Part shown: positions 34,916 through 44,332 of the stretch, piece after piece | Layout of the letters: the number at the start of each line of letters is the position of its first letter | Position numbering within the stretch: position 1 is the first letter of the stretch | Assembly (NCBI RefSeq): GCF_005502465.1 | Contig: NZ_SCOT01000010.1 | Coordinates: forward strand, 1 to 64,000 | Length of the DNA: 64,000 bases | Reading direction: 5' to 3' | Source: Sphingopyxis sp. L1A2A | GTDB lineage: Bacteria > Pseudomonadota > Alphaproteobacteria > Sphingomonadales > Sphingomonadaceae | Notes under the pieces: generated by a model | The model's input: the letters and a program-made list of their open reading frames with translations, nothing else | The model's database searches: none | Told to the model about the DNA's origin: nothing | Program-made: the position numbers and the translations under genes

Positions 34916-36666
34916 GCGTGGCGGACCTTGAGTTCGAACGCGGCGCCGCCAAGCGGCGACGACACGCTGTCGAGGGTTCCGCCAAATTCGCGGGCGATAT
35001 CGCGCGCGATGCCAAGCCCGAGGCCCAGGCCTTCGGCTTTGCCGGTGACGAACGGCGTGAACAGATTGTCGGCGACGTCGGCCGATATTCCCGGCCCATT
35101 GTCGGCGACGATGATCGCGATCTCGTGCGCCGCCAATGTCTGGATCCGGATCCGCGGGTCATCGCGGCCGCCCAGCGCGTCGAGCGCATTTTGCAGCAGG
35201 TTGACGAGAATCTGTTCGAGCCGGACACGATCGGCGACGCAGCGCAGTCCCGCCACCTCGCCGCGGCGTTCGATCGTGACGCCCTGTTCGCGGATACGGT
35301 CACCGACGAGCAGCAGCGCGCCGTCGATCACCGCCGCAATTTCGACCGGACCCATCGCCGGGGTGCTGCGCCGTGCAAAGGTGCGAAGCTCGGCAACGAT
35401 CGCGCCGATCCGTTCGGTCAGTGACACGATCGTGCCCAGATTGTCGCGCGCCCTGGCCGGATCGCCGCGGTCGAGGAAGGTTCCGGCATTTTCGGCAAAG
35501 CCACGGATCGCCGCCACCGGCTGATTGATTTCATGCGCGACGCCGGCGGTGATCTGGCCGATTGTGCCCAGCCGGCTGGCCTGCGCCAGTTCCTCGCGCG
35601 CCGCACGGAAACGCCGGTTGGCATCGACCAGATCGGCGGTGCGCGCCGCGACCTCGACCTCGAGCATGCGGCGCGCTTCCTGCTGCAGCCGCTGCGTCTC
35701 GCGCGCGCGGAACCGCCAGGTCAACAGCGCCGCGAGCAGGATGAAGGCGATCAGGATCGCGGTGCGCGCCGTCGCGTTCGCGCTCGCCTCCGCCGGTGCG
35801 GTCGGTTGGAACGCGTGCAGCGTTGCACCCGCCATCGGCACCGGCAGCGCCGCCTCGCGATAACTGACAGTGCCGCTGGTCCAGGTCGCGCCGACACGCG
35901 TCAGCGGCAGCGGCGCGAGCGGCAGCTTGCCGAACTGCAAGGCCGCGCGGATTGCCGCGCGGGTGCGGTCGTCGATCGGTCCCATGGTCCGGAACCGCCA
36001 CGCGGGTCGGCTGGTGATGATGACGACGCCATGATCGTCGGTGACGAAGGTTGCGAGCGGTTGGCGCGCCCATTCGGCTTCGAGGCGCTCAAACTCGACC
36101 TTGACGACGATGACCCCCAGATCGCGGCCGTCATCCTCGACGCGGCGCGCGATGAACAGACCCGCCCGCCCGCTGACCGTGCCGAGCGCGAACAGCTCGG
36201 CGCCGCCCTTTGCCATCGCGTCGCGGAAATAGGGGCGGAAACCGTAATTCTGGCCGACGAAGCTCTGCGGCTGGCGCCAGTTGCTGGCCGCGATCGTCCT
36301 GCCGTCGCGGCCGATCAGATAGATGGCGGCGGCATCGGTGCGATCGGCGAGCAATTCCAGCTTGCTGTTCATGCGCGCAACCGCGGCCACATCGCCGTCG
36401 CCCAGCACGACGTGGACGTCGGGATATTCGGTCAGCACCAGCGGCAGCAGACGGAATTTCTGCAATTCGCCGGCCAGGCGGCTTGCGGCACTGCGCGCCT
36501 GCTGCGCCGCTGCGACGTCAGATGCCGCGCGGGCGTGATCGGCAGCCCAGCGCAAAGCAGCGACCGCGATCAATCCCAGCAGCAGCATGGCGAGCAAGGA
36601 TGTCCAAACCAGTCGCCGGCCGACGCCGAGCGGCCGCGAATCATCTCTATCGGTTGCATCAGCCAT
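34912..36666 (-). CDS. dctB: DctB-like sensor histidine kinase
   Basis: Membrane sensor of C4-dicarboxylates, 584 aa. Two membrane segments (about 19-38 and about 297-318) flank a periplasmic PAS-like region (AIYLIGRDGRTIAASNWRQPQSF). The cytoplasmic part has the H-box VAHEINQPVAAIRGFAENAG, N-box NLLQNALDAL and G-boxes DNGPGIS and GLGLGLGIARDIAREFGG. The coupling to dctD and the divergent dctA support the assignment. Confidence 0.9.
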   Translation of the reverse strand: MADATDRDDSRPLGVGRRLVWTSLLAMLLLGLIAVAALRWAADHARAASDVAAAQQARSAASRLAGELQKFRLLPLVLTEYPDVHVVLGDGDVAAVARMNSKLELLADRTDAAAIYLIGRDGRTIAASNWRQPQSFVGQNYGFRPYFRDAMAKGGAELFALGTVSGRAGLFIARRVEDDGRDLGVIVVKVEFERLEAEWARQPLATFVTDDHGVVIITSRPAWRFRTMGPIDDRTRAAIRAALQFGKLPLAPLPLTRVGATWTSGTVSYREAALPVPMAGATLHAFQPTAPAEASANATARTAILIAFILLAALLTWRFRARETQRLQQEARRMLEVEVAARTADLVDANRRFRAAREELAQASRLGTIGQITAGVAHEINQPVAAIRGFAENAGTFLDRGDPARARDNLGTIVSLTERIGAIVAELRTFARRSTPAMGPVEIAAVIDGALLLVGDRIREQGVTIERRGEVAGLRCVADRVRLEQILVNLLQNALDALGGRDDPRIRIQTLAAHEIAIIVADNGPGISADVADNLFTPFVTGKAEGLGLGLGIARDIAREFGGTLDSVSSPLGGAAFELKVRHA

Positions 36667-36667
36667 A

Positions 36668-36720
36668 TGTGCGGATTATCGCACAAAATGCTGATCGCTA
36701 AGCGGAAAATCGCACCAAAT
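36668..36720. promoter_or_regulatory. Tandem DctD-type upstream activating sites
   Basis: TGTGCG-N6-CGCACA (36668-36685) is an inverted repeat. A second, related copy GCGGAAAATCGCACC lies at 36702-36716. The two GCGGA cores are exactly 31 bp apart, three helical turns, which fits tandem activator dimers between dctB and dctA, as known for rhizobial dctA. No GG-N10-GC sigma-54 element was found; the closest is TGGCAATAATGCCGGC at 36798-36813 with one base too many. Confidence 0.6.
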
Positions 36721-36865
36721 TTACGCTCTGCAACCCAAGCACTCAAAATTTATACATATATATCAAATTATTAAGCTAAAATCGTGAACCGATGGACTGG
36801 CAATAATGCCGGCCATAAACTTGAGGAAGCAGCGGTGAAATGCCGCGCTCGGGAGGATGTGACAC

Positions 36866-38206
36866 GTGGCCGCCATAGTAATCGACGAGTCTCAGCCGAC
36901 GCCGGTGGAGGCGAAACCCTTCTATCGCCATCTCTATGTCCAGGTTCTGGCCGCCATCCTGCTCGGCGCGACCATTGGTCATGTCTGGCCGGCGACGGGC
37001 GAGGCGCTGAAGCCGCTCGGCGACGGGTTCATCAAGCTGGTCAAGATGATCATCACCCCGGTGATCTTCCTGACCGTGGTCACCGGCATCGCCGGGATGA
37101 AGGAAATGGCGTCGGTCGGCCGCGTTGCGGGCAAGGCCTTTGCCTATTTCCTGTTCTTTTCGACGCTGGCGCTGGTCGTCGGGCTGATCGTCGCCAATGT
37201 CGTACAGCCCGGCGCCGGGATGAACATCGACCCCGCCACCCTGGATGCCACCGCGGTCGCCGATTTCGACAAAAAGGCGCATGAGGCGAGCCTGACCGGC
37301 TTCCTGCTCGACATCATCCCGACCACCTTTCTGTCGGCCTTTACCGACGGCTCGATCCTCCAGACGCTGTTCGTCGCGATCCTGTTCGGCCTGTCGTTGT
37401 CGATGGTCGGCAAACCCGCCGCACCCGTCCTCGACTTTCTCGAGCGCGTCGGGCTGGTCGTCTTCCGGCTCGTCGGGGTGCTGATGCGCGCGGCGCCGAT
37501 CGGGGCGTTCGGCGCAATTGCCTTCACGATCGGCAAATACGGCCTCGGCTCGCTCGTCAACCTCGGCCAACTGGTGGCAACCTTCTATCTGACGTCGCTC
37601 ATTTTCGTGCTCGGCGTGCTCGGGCTTGTCGCGCGGCTCAACGGTTTCTCGGTGCTCAAGCTCTGCCGCTATCTGAAGGCCGAACTGCTGCTTGTGCTCG
37701 GCACCTCCTCGTCCGAAGCCGCGCTGCCCAGCCTGATCGAAAAGATGCAGCGCGCCGGCTGCGAGAAATCGGTCGTCGGGCTGGTTGTTCCCACCGGCTA
37801 TTCGTTCAACCTCGACGGCACCAACATCTACATGACGCTCGCCGCGCTGTTCATCGCACAGGCGTGCAACGTCGACCTGTCGCTGGGCGACCAGATCGCG
37901 CTGCTGCTGGTTGCAATGATCAGTTCCAAGGGGGCCGCGGGAGTGACCGGTGCCGGGTTCATCACCCTCGCCGCGACCTTGTCGATCGTGCCCTCGGTGC
38001 CGGTCGCCGGCATGGCCCTGATCCTCGGCATCGATCGCTTCATGTCCGAGTGCCGCAGCCTGACCAACTTCATCGGCAATGCCGTCGCGACGGTCGTCGT
38101 CGCACGCTGGGACAATGCGCTGGACCGCGACCAGTTGCGGGCGGCGCTGGACGGCGGCGCGCCGTCTCCGCTGGCCGCGCTGCCCGTCGAACAGGACATG
38201 GATTAA
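36866..38206 (+). CDS. dctA: C4-dicarboxylate:cation symporter DctA
   Basis: Inner-membrane importer of succinate, fumarate and malate of the DAACS family. The 446-aa product has the family pattern: [36 protein letters not shown], the serine-rich re-entrant [16 protein letters not shown] at about 278-293, and [16 protein letters not shown] at about 308-323. It starts with GTG, 8 bases after GGGAGGA. The next gene begins 39 bp after the stop, so it is probably co-transcribed with the receptor and hydrolase genes. Confidence 0.95.
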   Translation: MAAIVIDESQPTPVEAKPFYRHLYVQVLAAILLGATIGHVWPATGEALKPLGDGFIKLVKMIITPVIFLTVVTGIAGMKEMASVGRVAGKAFAYFLFFSTLALVVGLIVANVVQPGAGMNIDPATLDATAVADFDKKAHEASLTGFLLDIIPTTFLSAFTDGSILQTLFVAILFGLSLSMVGKPAAPVLDFLERVGLVVFRLVGVLMRAAPIGAFGAIAFTIGKYGLGSLVNLGQLVATFYLTSLIFVLGVLGLVARLNGFSVLKLCRYLKAELLLVLGTSSSEAALPSLIEKMQRAGCEKSVVGLVVPTGYSFNLDGTNIYMTLAALFIAQACNVDLSLGDQIALLLVAMISSKGAAGVTGAGFITLAATLSIVPSVPVAGMALILGIDRFMSECRSLTNFIGNAVATVVVARWDNALDRDQLRAALDGGAPSPLAALPVEQDMD

Positions 38207-38245
38207 GGGCCGCAAAGGCCATCGAAGACAATAGGGAGAAGGACA

Positions 38246-41200
38246 ATGAGGGGTAGAAATTCGGCAATGCTGCTGGCGGGAACCGCGATCAGCCTGTTTG
38301 CCTTTGCACCAGCGCAGGCGCAGAACGCCGCACCGGCCGCGCCCGCGGACGAGACCGCGCCGGCCGATGCGGCAGAGGCGCAACCCGAAATCGTCGTTGT
38401 CGGTAGCCGCATCGAAGGGGCGCGGGTGACCGAGGCGCTGCCCGTCGTCGTCGTCGGCCAGGACCGGCTCGACGCCATCGGCGCGGTCAGCGGCGACGAG
38501 CTGATCCGCAACATTCCGCAGATGGGCGACGTCAGCTTTAACCCCGGCAACAATGCCCAGACCAGCAACGCCGCGCGCGGCGACGTCGGCTCGGTCAATC
38601 TCCGGTCGCTCGGCGTCGGCAATACGCTGGTGCTGCTGAACGGTCGCCGCATCGTCACCCATCCGGCGAGCCAGGGACTGTCGGACACCGGGACGGTGCC
38701 GGTCCTCAGTTATAATTCAAACGCAATCCCGACGACCGGACTCGAGCGGCTGGAGGTGCTGCTCGACGGCGCCGCCGCGCTCTATGGGTCGGACGCGGTC
38801 GCGGGCGTCGTCAACACCGTGCTCAAAAATGATTACGACGGCCTCCGGCTCCAGGCCCAATATGGCGGTGCCGAGGGCACGCACCTGACCGAGTTTCAGG
38901 GCAATATCCTGGCCGGCAAGAGCTTTGATCGCGGCAACATCACCGTCTCGTTCGAATATACCGACCGCGCGGCCTTGCGCGCCGAAGACCAGGATTTCAC
39001 CGCCTCGGCCAATCTTCGGCCGCTGTTCGCCGACGATCCCGCCTTTGCCGGATCCTTCACGCCCGACGGCCGCGCCACGCGCGGCGCCTGGCCCGCGCTC
39101 CAGGTGCCGGTCACGGGCGGGCGGCCGCGGCGCGGCGCCACGAACCTGACCACCGCGGCGGGCTCCTTCACGGTCCGCCCGACCCGCCTTGGCGGCTGCA
39201 CCCAGCCACTGACGGCGGACCTCTGCCTGGTGAACACCGCGCTCGCCACCACGGGTGCCTTCCGCAACCTGCGCTATGACACCGCGGTCGGCACCACGGT
39301 CATGCCCGGCGTGAAACGCTACAACGCCTTCGCCAACGGCCATTACGACCTCACCGATGACCTGATCCTGTTTGGCGAATTCGGTTATTACCGGTCGGAT
39401 ACGGTCCGTATCCAGCCGCCGGTCATCAATCTCAACCAGATCTGGATTCCCGCGACCAACTATTACAACCCGTTCGGACCGGTCGGCAGCCCAAACCGCC
39501 TGCCCGGGCTGACCAACGTCCCGGCCGCAGGGCTGCCGGTCCTGCTGACGACCTATCGTTTCGTCGACACCGGGCCACAGACGGTAAAGGTTAGCGGCGA
39601 GCAATTGCGCGGTCTGATCGGCGTTCGCGGCGAAGCCATGGGCTTCAAATGGGACAGCGCCTTCGTCTATTCCGAAGCCTCGGCGGTCGATAGCAGCGTC
39701 GCGGTGCGAAGTTCGGCGCTCCAGCAGAGTCTCGCGCTCGCCACCCCCGATGCCTATAACCCGTTCAACGGCGGCTGCGTCGACACACTGAGCTTCGGCG
39801 ACTGCACGCCCAGCGCGCAGACGGCGATCGACGCGATCACCTTCCAGCTGCGGCGCCGGTCAAAGACGACGCTGACGATGGGCGACTTCCGCGCGTCGCG
39901 GCCCGACCTGTTCGCGCTGCCGGGCGGCGATGTCGGCATGGCCTTTGGCGTCGAGGTAAGGCGCGAAACGCAGCGCGACGACCGCGACGCGGCGGTCGAC
40001 GGTTCAACGCCGTTCGTCGATGCGGTCAGTGGTGCGGTGACGATCAGCGACGCGGCGGCGGTCAGCGACAATCCCGACACCTATGGCAAGCGAACCGTCG
40101 CCGCCGCCTATGCCGAACTCGCGGTACCACTGATATCCGAGGACATGAACATCCCGCTCGTTCGCCGGTTCGACGTCCAACTCGCCGGACGCGTCGAACA
40201 TTACAGCGATTTCGGCAGCGTCGCGCGGCCAAAGGTCGCCGCAGCATGGGACGTCCTCGACGGCTTCCGCCTCCGCGGATCCTATTCGCAGGGCTTCCGT
40301 GCCCCGAACCTCGAACAGGTGAATGCGGTCGAATATGCGCGCCTGGCGACCAGCCAGGACTTCCTGCGCTGCGAGGTCGACCTTCGCGCCGGGCGGATCA
40401 CCAGTTTCAACGCGTGCGGCAACAATGTCGGCTATTCGCGCCGGGTATCGGGCAACCCCGACCTCAAGCCCGAAAAATCGACCAACTATAATCTCGGCGC
40501 GGTGTTCGAACCGGCCTTTCTGTCGGGCGACCTCGGGCGCGTGACCTTTACCGTCGACTATTGGTCGATCCGGCAAAAGGGCATTGTCGGTATCCTGGGC
40601 AACGACACCGCGATCGCGCTCGACTATCTCTTGCGCCTGCAAGGTTTATCGAACCCCAACGTCATCCGCGACGCCGCCAACGCCGACGACATCGCGGCCT
40701 TCGCGGGCACCGGCATTGCCCCGGCCGGCCGCATCACGACGGTGCGCGACCAGTTCATCAACCTGTTGCCCCAGACCGTCCGCGGGCTCGATTTTGGGCT
40801 CTACTGGCAATCGCCCAAGACCGGGATCGGCCGGTTCGATCTGGCGGTGAACGCGACCCGGCTGCTCAAATTCGCGCGTCCGCCGGGCGACGCCGTCGAT
40901 GCACTCGTCGCCGCCCGCGGAGCAGGCGACATCGACGCCGCGACGCCGCTGCCCGAAACGCAGGATCTGATCGAAGCCAATGGCCGTCCCAAATGGCGCG
41001 GCACCGCATCGCTGACCTGGTCGCTTGGCGATTTCCAGATCGGCGCCTTCGGCCGCTACACCGGCGCGGTCGATGAACTCGGCTTCGTCGATGCCGACGG
41101 CAATCCGTGGCGGGTGAAGTCGCAGGTCACCGCCAATCTTTATGCCCAGATCCGCATTCGCGACCGCGACGCGTTGGGCGGGTCGATGCGCTGGCGCGTC

Positions 41201-41314
41201 GGGGTGCGCAACATCGCCGACAAAAAACCGCCGCTGTCGTCGGAAGGCTATCTGGGATCGCTTTACAGCCCCTATGGTCGCTATTGGTACACCTCGATCA
41301 CCACGGAGTTCTGA
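38246..41314 (+). CDS. TonB-dependent receptor
   Basis: Outer-membrane active transporter of 1022 aa, in the large class common in sphingomonads. It has a signal peptide (to about 26, FAPAQAQ), TonB-box-like EIVVVGSRIEG, a plug with LRSLGVGNTLVLLNGRRIVTH and LDGAAALYGSDAVAGVVN, and a C-terminal barrel ending YGRYWYTSITTEF. The ligand is unknown. Position between dctA and an SGNH hydrolase gene suggests a dicarboxylate-releasing ester or conjugate. AGGGAGAAGG is the ribosome binding site. Confidence 0.92.
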   Translation: MRGRNSAMLLAGTAISLFAFAPAQAQNAAPAAPADETAPADAAEAQPEIVVVGSRIEGARVTEALPVVVVGQDRLDAIGAVSGDELIRNIPQMGDVSFNPGNNAQTSNAARGDVGSVNLRSLGVGNTLVLLNGRRIVTHPASQGLSDTGTVPVLSYNSNAIPTTGLERLEVLLDGAAALYGSDAVAGVVNTVLKNDYDGLRLQAQYGGAEGTHLTEFQGNILAGKSFDRGNITVSFEYTDRAALRAEDQDFTASANLRPLFADDPAFAGSFTPDGRATRGAWPALQVPVTGGRPRRGATNLTTAAGSFTVRPTRLGGCTQPLTADLCLVNTALATTGAFRNLRYDTAVGTTVMPGVKRYNAFANGHYDLTDDLILFGEFGYYRSDTVRIQPPVINLNQIWIPATNYYNPFGPVGSPNRLPGLTNVPAAGLPVLLTTYRFVDTGPQTVKVSGEQLRGLIGVRGEAMGFKWDSAFVYSEASAVDSSVAVRSSALQQSLALATPDAYNPFNGGCVDTLSFGDCTPSAQTAIDAITFQLRRRSKTTLTMGDFRASRPDLFALPGGDVGMAFGVEVRRETQRDDRDAAVDGSTPFVDAVSGAVTISDAAAVSDNPDTYGKRTVAAAYAELAVPLISEDMNIPLVRRFDVQLAGRVEHYSDFGSVARPKVAAAWDVLDGFRLRGSYSQGFRAPNLEQVNAVEYARLATSQDFLRCEVDLRAGRITSFNACGNNVGYSRRVSGNPDLKPEKSTNYNLGAVFEPAFLSGDLGRVTFTVDYWSIRQKGIVGILGNDTAIALDYLLRLQGLSNPNVIRDAANADDIAAFAGTGIAPAGRITTVRDQFINLLPQTVRGLDFGLYWQSPKTGIGRFDLAVNATRLLKFARPPGDAVDALVAARGAGDIDAATPLPETQDLIEANGRPKWRGTASLTWSLGDFQIGAFGRYTGAVDELGFVDADGNPWRVKSQVTANLYAQIRIRDRDALGGSMRWRVGVRNIADKKPPLSSEGYLGSLYSPYGRYWYTSITTEF

Positions 41315-41315
41315 C

Positions 41316-42248
41316 ATGAAACGCAGGCACAGCCTCTGGCTTTTCATCGGCTGCGCTGCGCTTTCCGTCGCGCCGGCGGCAACGGCAAAGGAGAGCGCGC
41401 CCGCGCCGACCGCCGCTGGCGCGACATCCTCGCCACCCCCAAAAGCCGCGCCGCGCACGATCCTGTTTATCGGCAACAGCTTTACGCAGGGCGCCCATTC
41501 GGCCGCCCGCAACTGGGGCGCGGGCAAGGTGACCGACCTTAATGGCGCCGGCTATGGCGGCGTCCCCGCCCTGTTCAGAACCTTCTGCGAGCAGGCCGGG
41601 CTGGACTTTGATGTGACCCTGGAAACCCAGGGCGGAAAATCACTCGGCTTTCATTATGACGAGCGCCGCGCTCTGTTCGACCGGTCGTGGGACGTCGTCG
41701 TGCTGCAGGAATTCAGCACCCTCGATCGCGACAAGCCGGGCGATCCCGGCAAATATATGCGCGACGTCGACCGGCTGGCGACCTTTTTCCGGAAACGCAA
41801 TCCGGCGGTCGATATCCGGCTCGCATCGACCTGGACCCGCGCCGACCAGACCTACCAGCCCGGCGGCCATTGGTACGGCAAACCGGTGAACGCGATGGCC
41901 GAAGACCTGCGCGCCGCGGCCGACCGCGTGCGCGCTTCCAATGCGGCCGTCACGGGCATTCTCCCGATCGGCCAGGCATGGAGCAGAGCGATGAGCGCGG
42001 CCGTCGCGGACCCCAATCCTTACGACGGGATCAGCTTTGGCCAGCTCGATCTATGGAGCTATGACCATTATCACGCGAGCGTCGCGGGCTATTATCTGTC
42101 GGCGCTGGTAACCTTCGGCGCGATCACCGGTATCGATCCCTCCACCCTGGGGCCGCGTGAACGAGGCGCCGGAGAACTCGGGCTGAGCCCCGCGCAAACG
42201 ACCGCGCTGCAACGTGTCGCCAGCGACGAACTCAAAAACCTGAAGTAA
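41316..42248 (+). CDS. Secreted SGNH-type hydrolase (DUF4886-like)
   Basis: The 310-aa product starts one base after the receptor stop and has a signal peptide (to about 24, APAATAKE). ILFIGNSFTQGAH at about 49-61 is the nucleophile block (GNSFT), EFSTLDRD follows, and SYDHYHASVAGYYLSAL near 246-262 provides the likely Asp-His pair. SGNH enzymes deacylate esters. It is the last gene of the dctA transcription unit, just left of the island boundary. Confidence 0.82.
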   Translation: MKRRHSLWLFIGCAALSVAPAATAKESAPAPTAAGATSSPPPKAAPRTILFIGNSFTQGAHSAARNWGAGKVTDLNGAGYGGVPALFRTFCEQAGLDFDVTLETQGGKSLGFHYDERRALFDRSWDVVVLQEFSTLDRDKPGDPGKYMRDVDRLATFFRKRNPAVDIRLASTWTRADQTYQPGGHWYGKPVNAMAEDLRAAADRVRASNAAVTGILPIGQAWSRAMSAAVADPNPYDGISFGQLDLWSYDHYHASVAGYYLSALVTFGAITGIDPSTLGPRERGAGELGLSPAQTTALQRVASDELKNLK

Positions 42249-42284
42249 AAGCCGTTCCCGCACGCCGCGAATATCATCTGGAAC

Positions 42285-42592
42285 ACGCGCACCGAACGCG
42301 ATGCGCTGGCGAGCGACATGGAACAGCTGGCCCCGCTTCCCGTCGTCGCGCTGCACCCCGTGATCATCGCCGACTATCGCGATCAGGTGGCGAAACGGAA
42401 CGCTGCCCGCGCCGAAAACCCCGAAGCGCGCCTGGAAGCGATCCAGAAACTGCGCGGCCTGATTGAAAGCGTCACCGTCCAGCCAAAGACCACCAGCACA
42501 ACGGGCGTGACGATCGAAGGGGCCGGCAGGCTCCATTCCATGCAGGAACTCGCCACCGGCGCGCCCACGCGCGCAACAATATATGGTAACGA
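42285..42592 (+). pseudogene. C-terminal remnant of a large serine recombinase
   Basis: The plus-strand frame reads RTERDALASDMEQLAPLPV, VALHPVIIADYRDQVAKRNA and KLRGLIESVTVQP, the C-terminal coiled-coil tail typical of large serine (resolvase-family) recombinases. There is no catalytic domain, and the SGNH gene ends only 37 bp upstream. The open frame runs on into the tRNA fragment and has no start of its own. It is a leftover of an earlier element at this site. Confidence 0.65.
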
Positions 42593-42637
42593 TGGAGCGG
42601 GCGAAGGGATTCGAACCCTCGACCCCAACCTTGGCAA
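42593..42637 (-). repeat. Island attachment site: 3' fragment of tRNA-Gly(GCC)
   Basis: On the minus strand the sequence runs from TTGCCAA (anticodon loop, GCC) through GGTTGGGGTCGAGG, the T-arm GGTTCGAATCC and the acceptor strand CGCCCGCTCCA, ending at 42593. The D-arm and 5' acceptor strand are absent: beyond 42637 the sequence is unrelated. A 45-bp 3' tRNA end beside an integrase is the classical att core. The intact tRNA should be at the other end of the island, beyond this window. Confidence 0.85.
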
Positions 42638-42756
42638 CTTGCCGTTCTACCTTTTCGATACCTTCCAATACTACGCTATGTCCCTATTTTTCCACTATTT
42701 GTTGAAAATGTATCCGACCTATTGTATCCTGCGGCTGTCCCCTTTTTCCACGAATC

Positions 42757-42803
42757 TGGAGACACATTGGAGACATAGGCGAATTTTGGGGCTGTGTCTC
42801 CAA
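42757..42803. promoter_or_regulatory. Integrase promoter repeats (GGAGACA)
   Basis: TGGAGACA occurs at 42757-42764 and again within TTGGAGACA at 42767-42775, and is repeated inverted as TGTCTCCAA at 42795-42803, immediately before the integrase ribosome binding site. These could be integrase arm sites or an autoregulatory operator. Confidence 0.45.
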
Positions 42804-42815
42804 CAGGAGGTGCGA

Positions 42816-44084
42816 ATGCCGATAGTGAAGTTGACTAAGCGGGCCATAGACGCCCTCGGTCCGCCAAAAGCGAAACAACTCATTCTGTGGGATACCGAGG
42901 TAAAGGGCTTCGGTCTTCGGATCATGGCGTCCGGCATCAAGACCTTTGTCGTTCAGTATCGAAATGCCGAGGGCATTAAGCGTCGTATGAACCTTGGGCG
43001 CTTTGGCGTGCTGACTGTCGACAGGGCTCGCGATCTCGCGAAACTGAAACTGGCTGAGGTCATTGTTGGAGAAGATCCCGCCGACAAAGTCCGCCAGGTT
43101 CGCAAGGGTATGACGGTTTCCGAGATGTGCGACTGGTATCTCGAAGAGGCTCGGGCCGGGAACATTCTCGGCCGAAAGAACGTCCCCATCAAAACATCGT
43201 CGCTCGACTTGGATGAGAGCCGCATCCGCACGCATATTGGCCCGCTGATCGGCAACCGGATCGTCAAGCATCTGACAATTGCGATTGTCGAGCAGATGCA
43301 GACCGACGTGAAGAACGGGAAGACTGCAAAGCCCCGGACGGGAGGCCGTGGCGGAAAGGCAACCGGTGGCCCCGGCGTCGCGGGTCGCTGCGTCGGCACG
43401 CTCCAGGCGATCCTCGGCCACGCCAAGCATAAGGGCCTGCTCGATACGCATCCCACGCTTGGCGCCAAGAAACTCGCCGGAAAGAAGAGAACACGGCGAC
43501 TGAGCACCACTGAGATCGAGATGCTCGGAAAGGCAATCGCCTATGCCGAGGCGAACGGGGAAAATCCGGTCGCCCTTGGCGTGCTGCGCACATTGCTCCT
43601 GACCGGCTATCGCCGTCAGGAAGGCCAAGCGATGCATCGCAGCTGGCTGCACCCCGATCGCGGCTATGTCATGTTTCCCGATACCAAGGGCGGCGCGCAA
43701 GTCCGCGCAATCGGGCCCGCCGCAATCCGTGTGCTCGAGGCGCAGGCGGAAATTGCCGGCAACACGCATCTGTTTCCATCGGCGATTGGCGACGGCCCGT
43801 TCACTGCGGTCAGCGATTGCCTGAAGCGGGTGTGCGGCCTGGCAGGGATCAAAGGCGTGACGCCGCATACGCTTCGTCACACCTTCGGAAGTGTCGCCGG
43901 CGACCTCGGATTTTCGGAACTCACAATTCGCGCCATGCTGGGCCATGCCTCGCAGAATGTGACGCAGGACTATGTCCATATCGACGAAGCACTAAAGCTG
44001 GCGGTGGAGCGAACATCCGACGAGATCGCACGATTGCTGGCGCGCGGCGCCGAGAAACAACAGACTATGCAACTCGCAGCCTAG
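42816..44084 (+). CDS. Tyrosine-type site-specific integrase
   Basis: Integrase of the P4/Arm-DNA-binding type, 422 aa from ATG 42816 with a perfect AGGAGG six bases earlier. The N-terminal DUF4102-like domain (LTKRAIDALGPPKAKQLILWDTEVKGFGLRI) binds arm sites. The catalytic domain has R266 (TGYRRQE), H351-x-x-R354 (HTLRHTFG), H377 (LGHAS) and Y386 (DYVHID). The frame is open upstream, but the 170-residue extension would run through the tRNA fragment. It reads away from the att core and probably mobilised the whole right-hand island. Confidence 0.95.
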   Translation: MPIVKLTKRAIDALGPPKAKQLILWDTEVKGFGLRIMASGIKTFVVQYRNAEGIKRRMNLGRFGVLTVDRARDLAKLKLAEVIVGEDPADKVRQVRKGMTVSEMCDWYLEEARAGNILGRKNVPIKTSSLDLDESRIRTHIGPLIGNRIVKHLTIAIVEQMQTDVKNGKTAKPRTGGRGGKATGGPGVAGRCVGTLQAILGHAKHKGLLDTHPTLGAKKLAGKKRTRRLSTTEIEMLGKAIAYAEANGENPVALGVLRTLLLTGYRRQEGQAMHRSWLHPDRGYVMFPDTKGGAQVRAIGPAAIRVLEAQAEIAGNTHLFPSAIGDGPFTAVSDCLKRVCGLAGIKGVTPHTLRHTFGSVAGDLGFSELTIRAMLGHASQNVTQDYVHIDEALKLAVERTSDEIARLLARGAEKQQTMQLAA

Positions 44085-44316
44085 TTGCCCGGGCACTCAA
44101 GGTGTTGGCGCCGCGATAGAAAAGCAGCCACCCTCAACCAATTGAATCGTATTTTTCCGAATGGGTCTTGACGGATGCCGAGCAGCGCGTCGACCGCTAT
44201 TCGGAGCGGAAAGACCGCCACGAGCCTGTCATCAAGCCGGCCGAGATGGCGGGTTTTCCGGGGACACGATATTTTTTCCTTCGCCCGTTCAGCCGGTTGG
44301 AATTTCCCCGCACCAA

Positions 44317-44330
44317 CCTGTATAGACGGG
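44317..44330. promoter_or_regulatory. Candidate operator of the HutC-like regulator (site 1)
   Basis: ACCTGTATAGAC (44316-44327) lies 5 bp before the regulator's ATG. The same ACCTGTATANAC string recurs on the other strand upstream of the TonB receptor at 49340-49351. TGTATA-type half-palindromes are typical of HutC-class GntR operators. Confidence 0.5.
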
Positions 44331-44332
44331 TT

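Noticed and set aside
36798-36813. TGGCAATAATGCCGGC as a sigma-54 promoter for dctA
   Set aside because: GG and GC are separated by 11 bases instead of the strictly required 10, and the TTGC block is absent.
42593-42670. A complete tRNA-Gly gene
   Set aside because: Only the anticodon loop, variable loop, T-arm and 3' acceptor strand are present; the sequence beyond 42637 cannot form a D-arm or 5' acceptor strand.
42318-44084. A 588-aa integrase starting at 42318
   Set aside because: The first 166 codons run through the recombinase remnant and the tRNA fragment; the ATG at 42816 has an AGGAGG and begins with a canonical integrase N-terminus.
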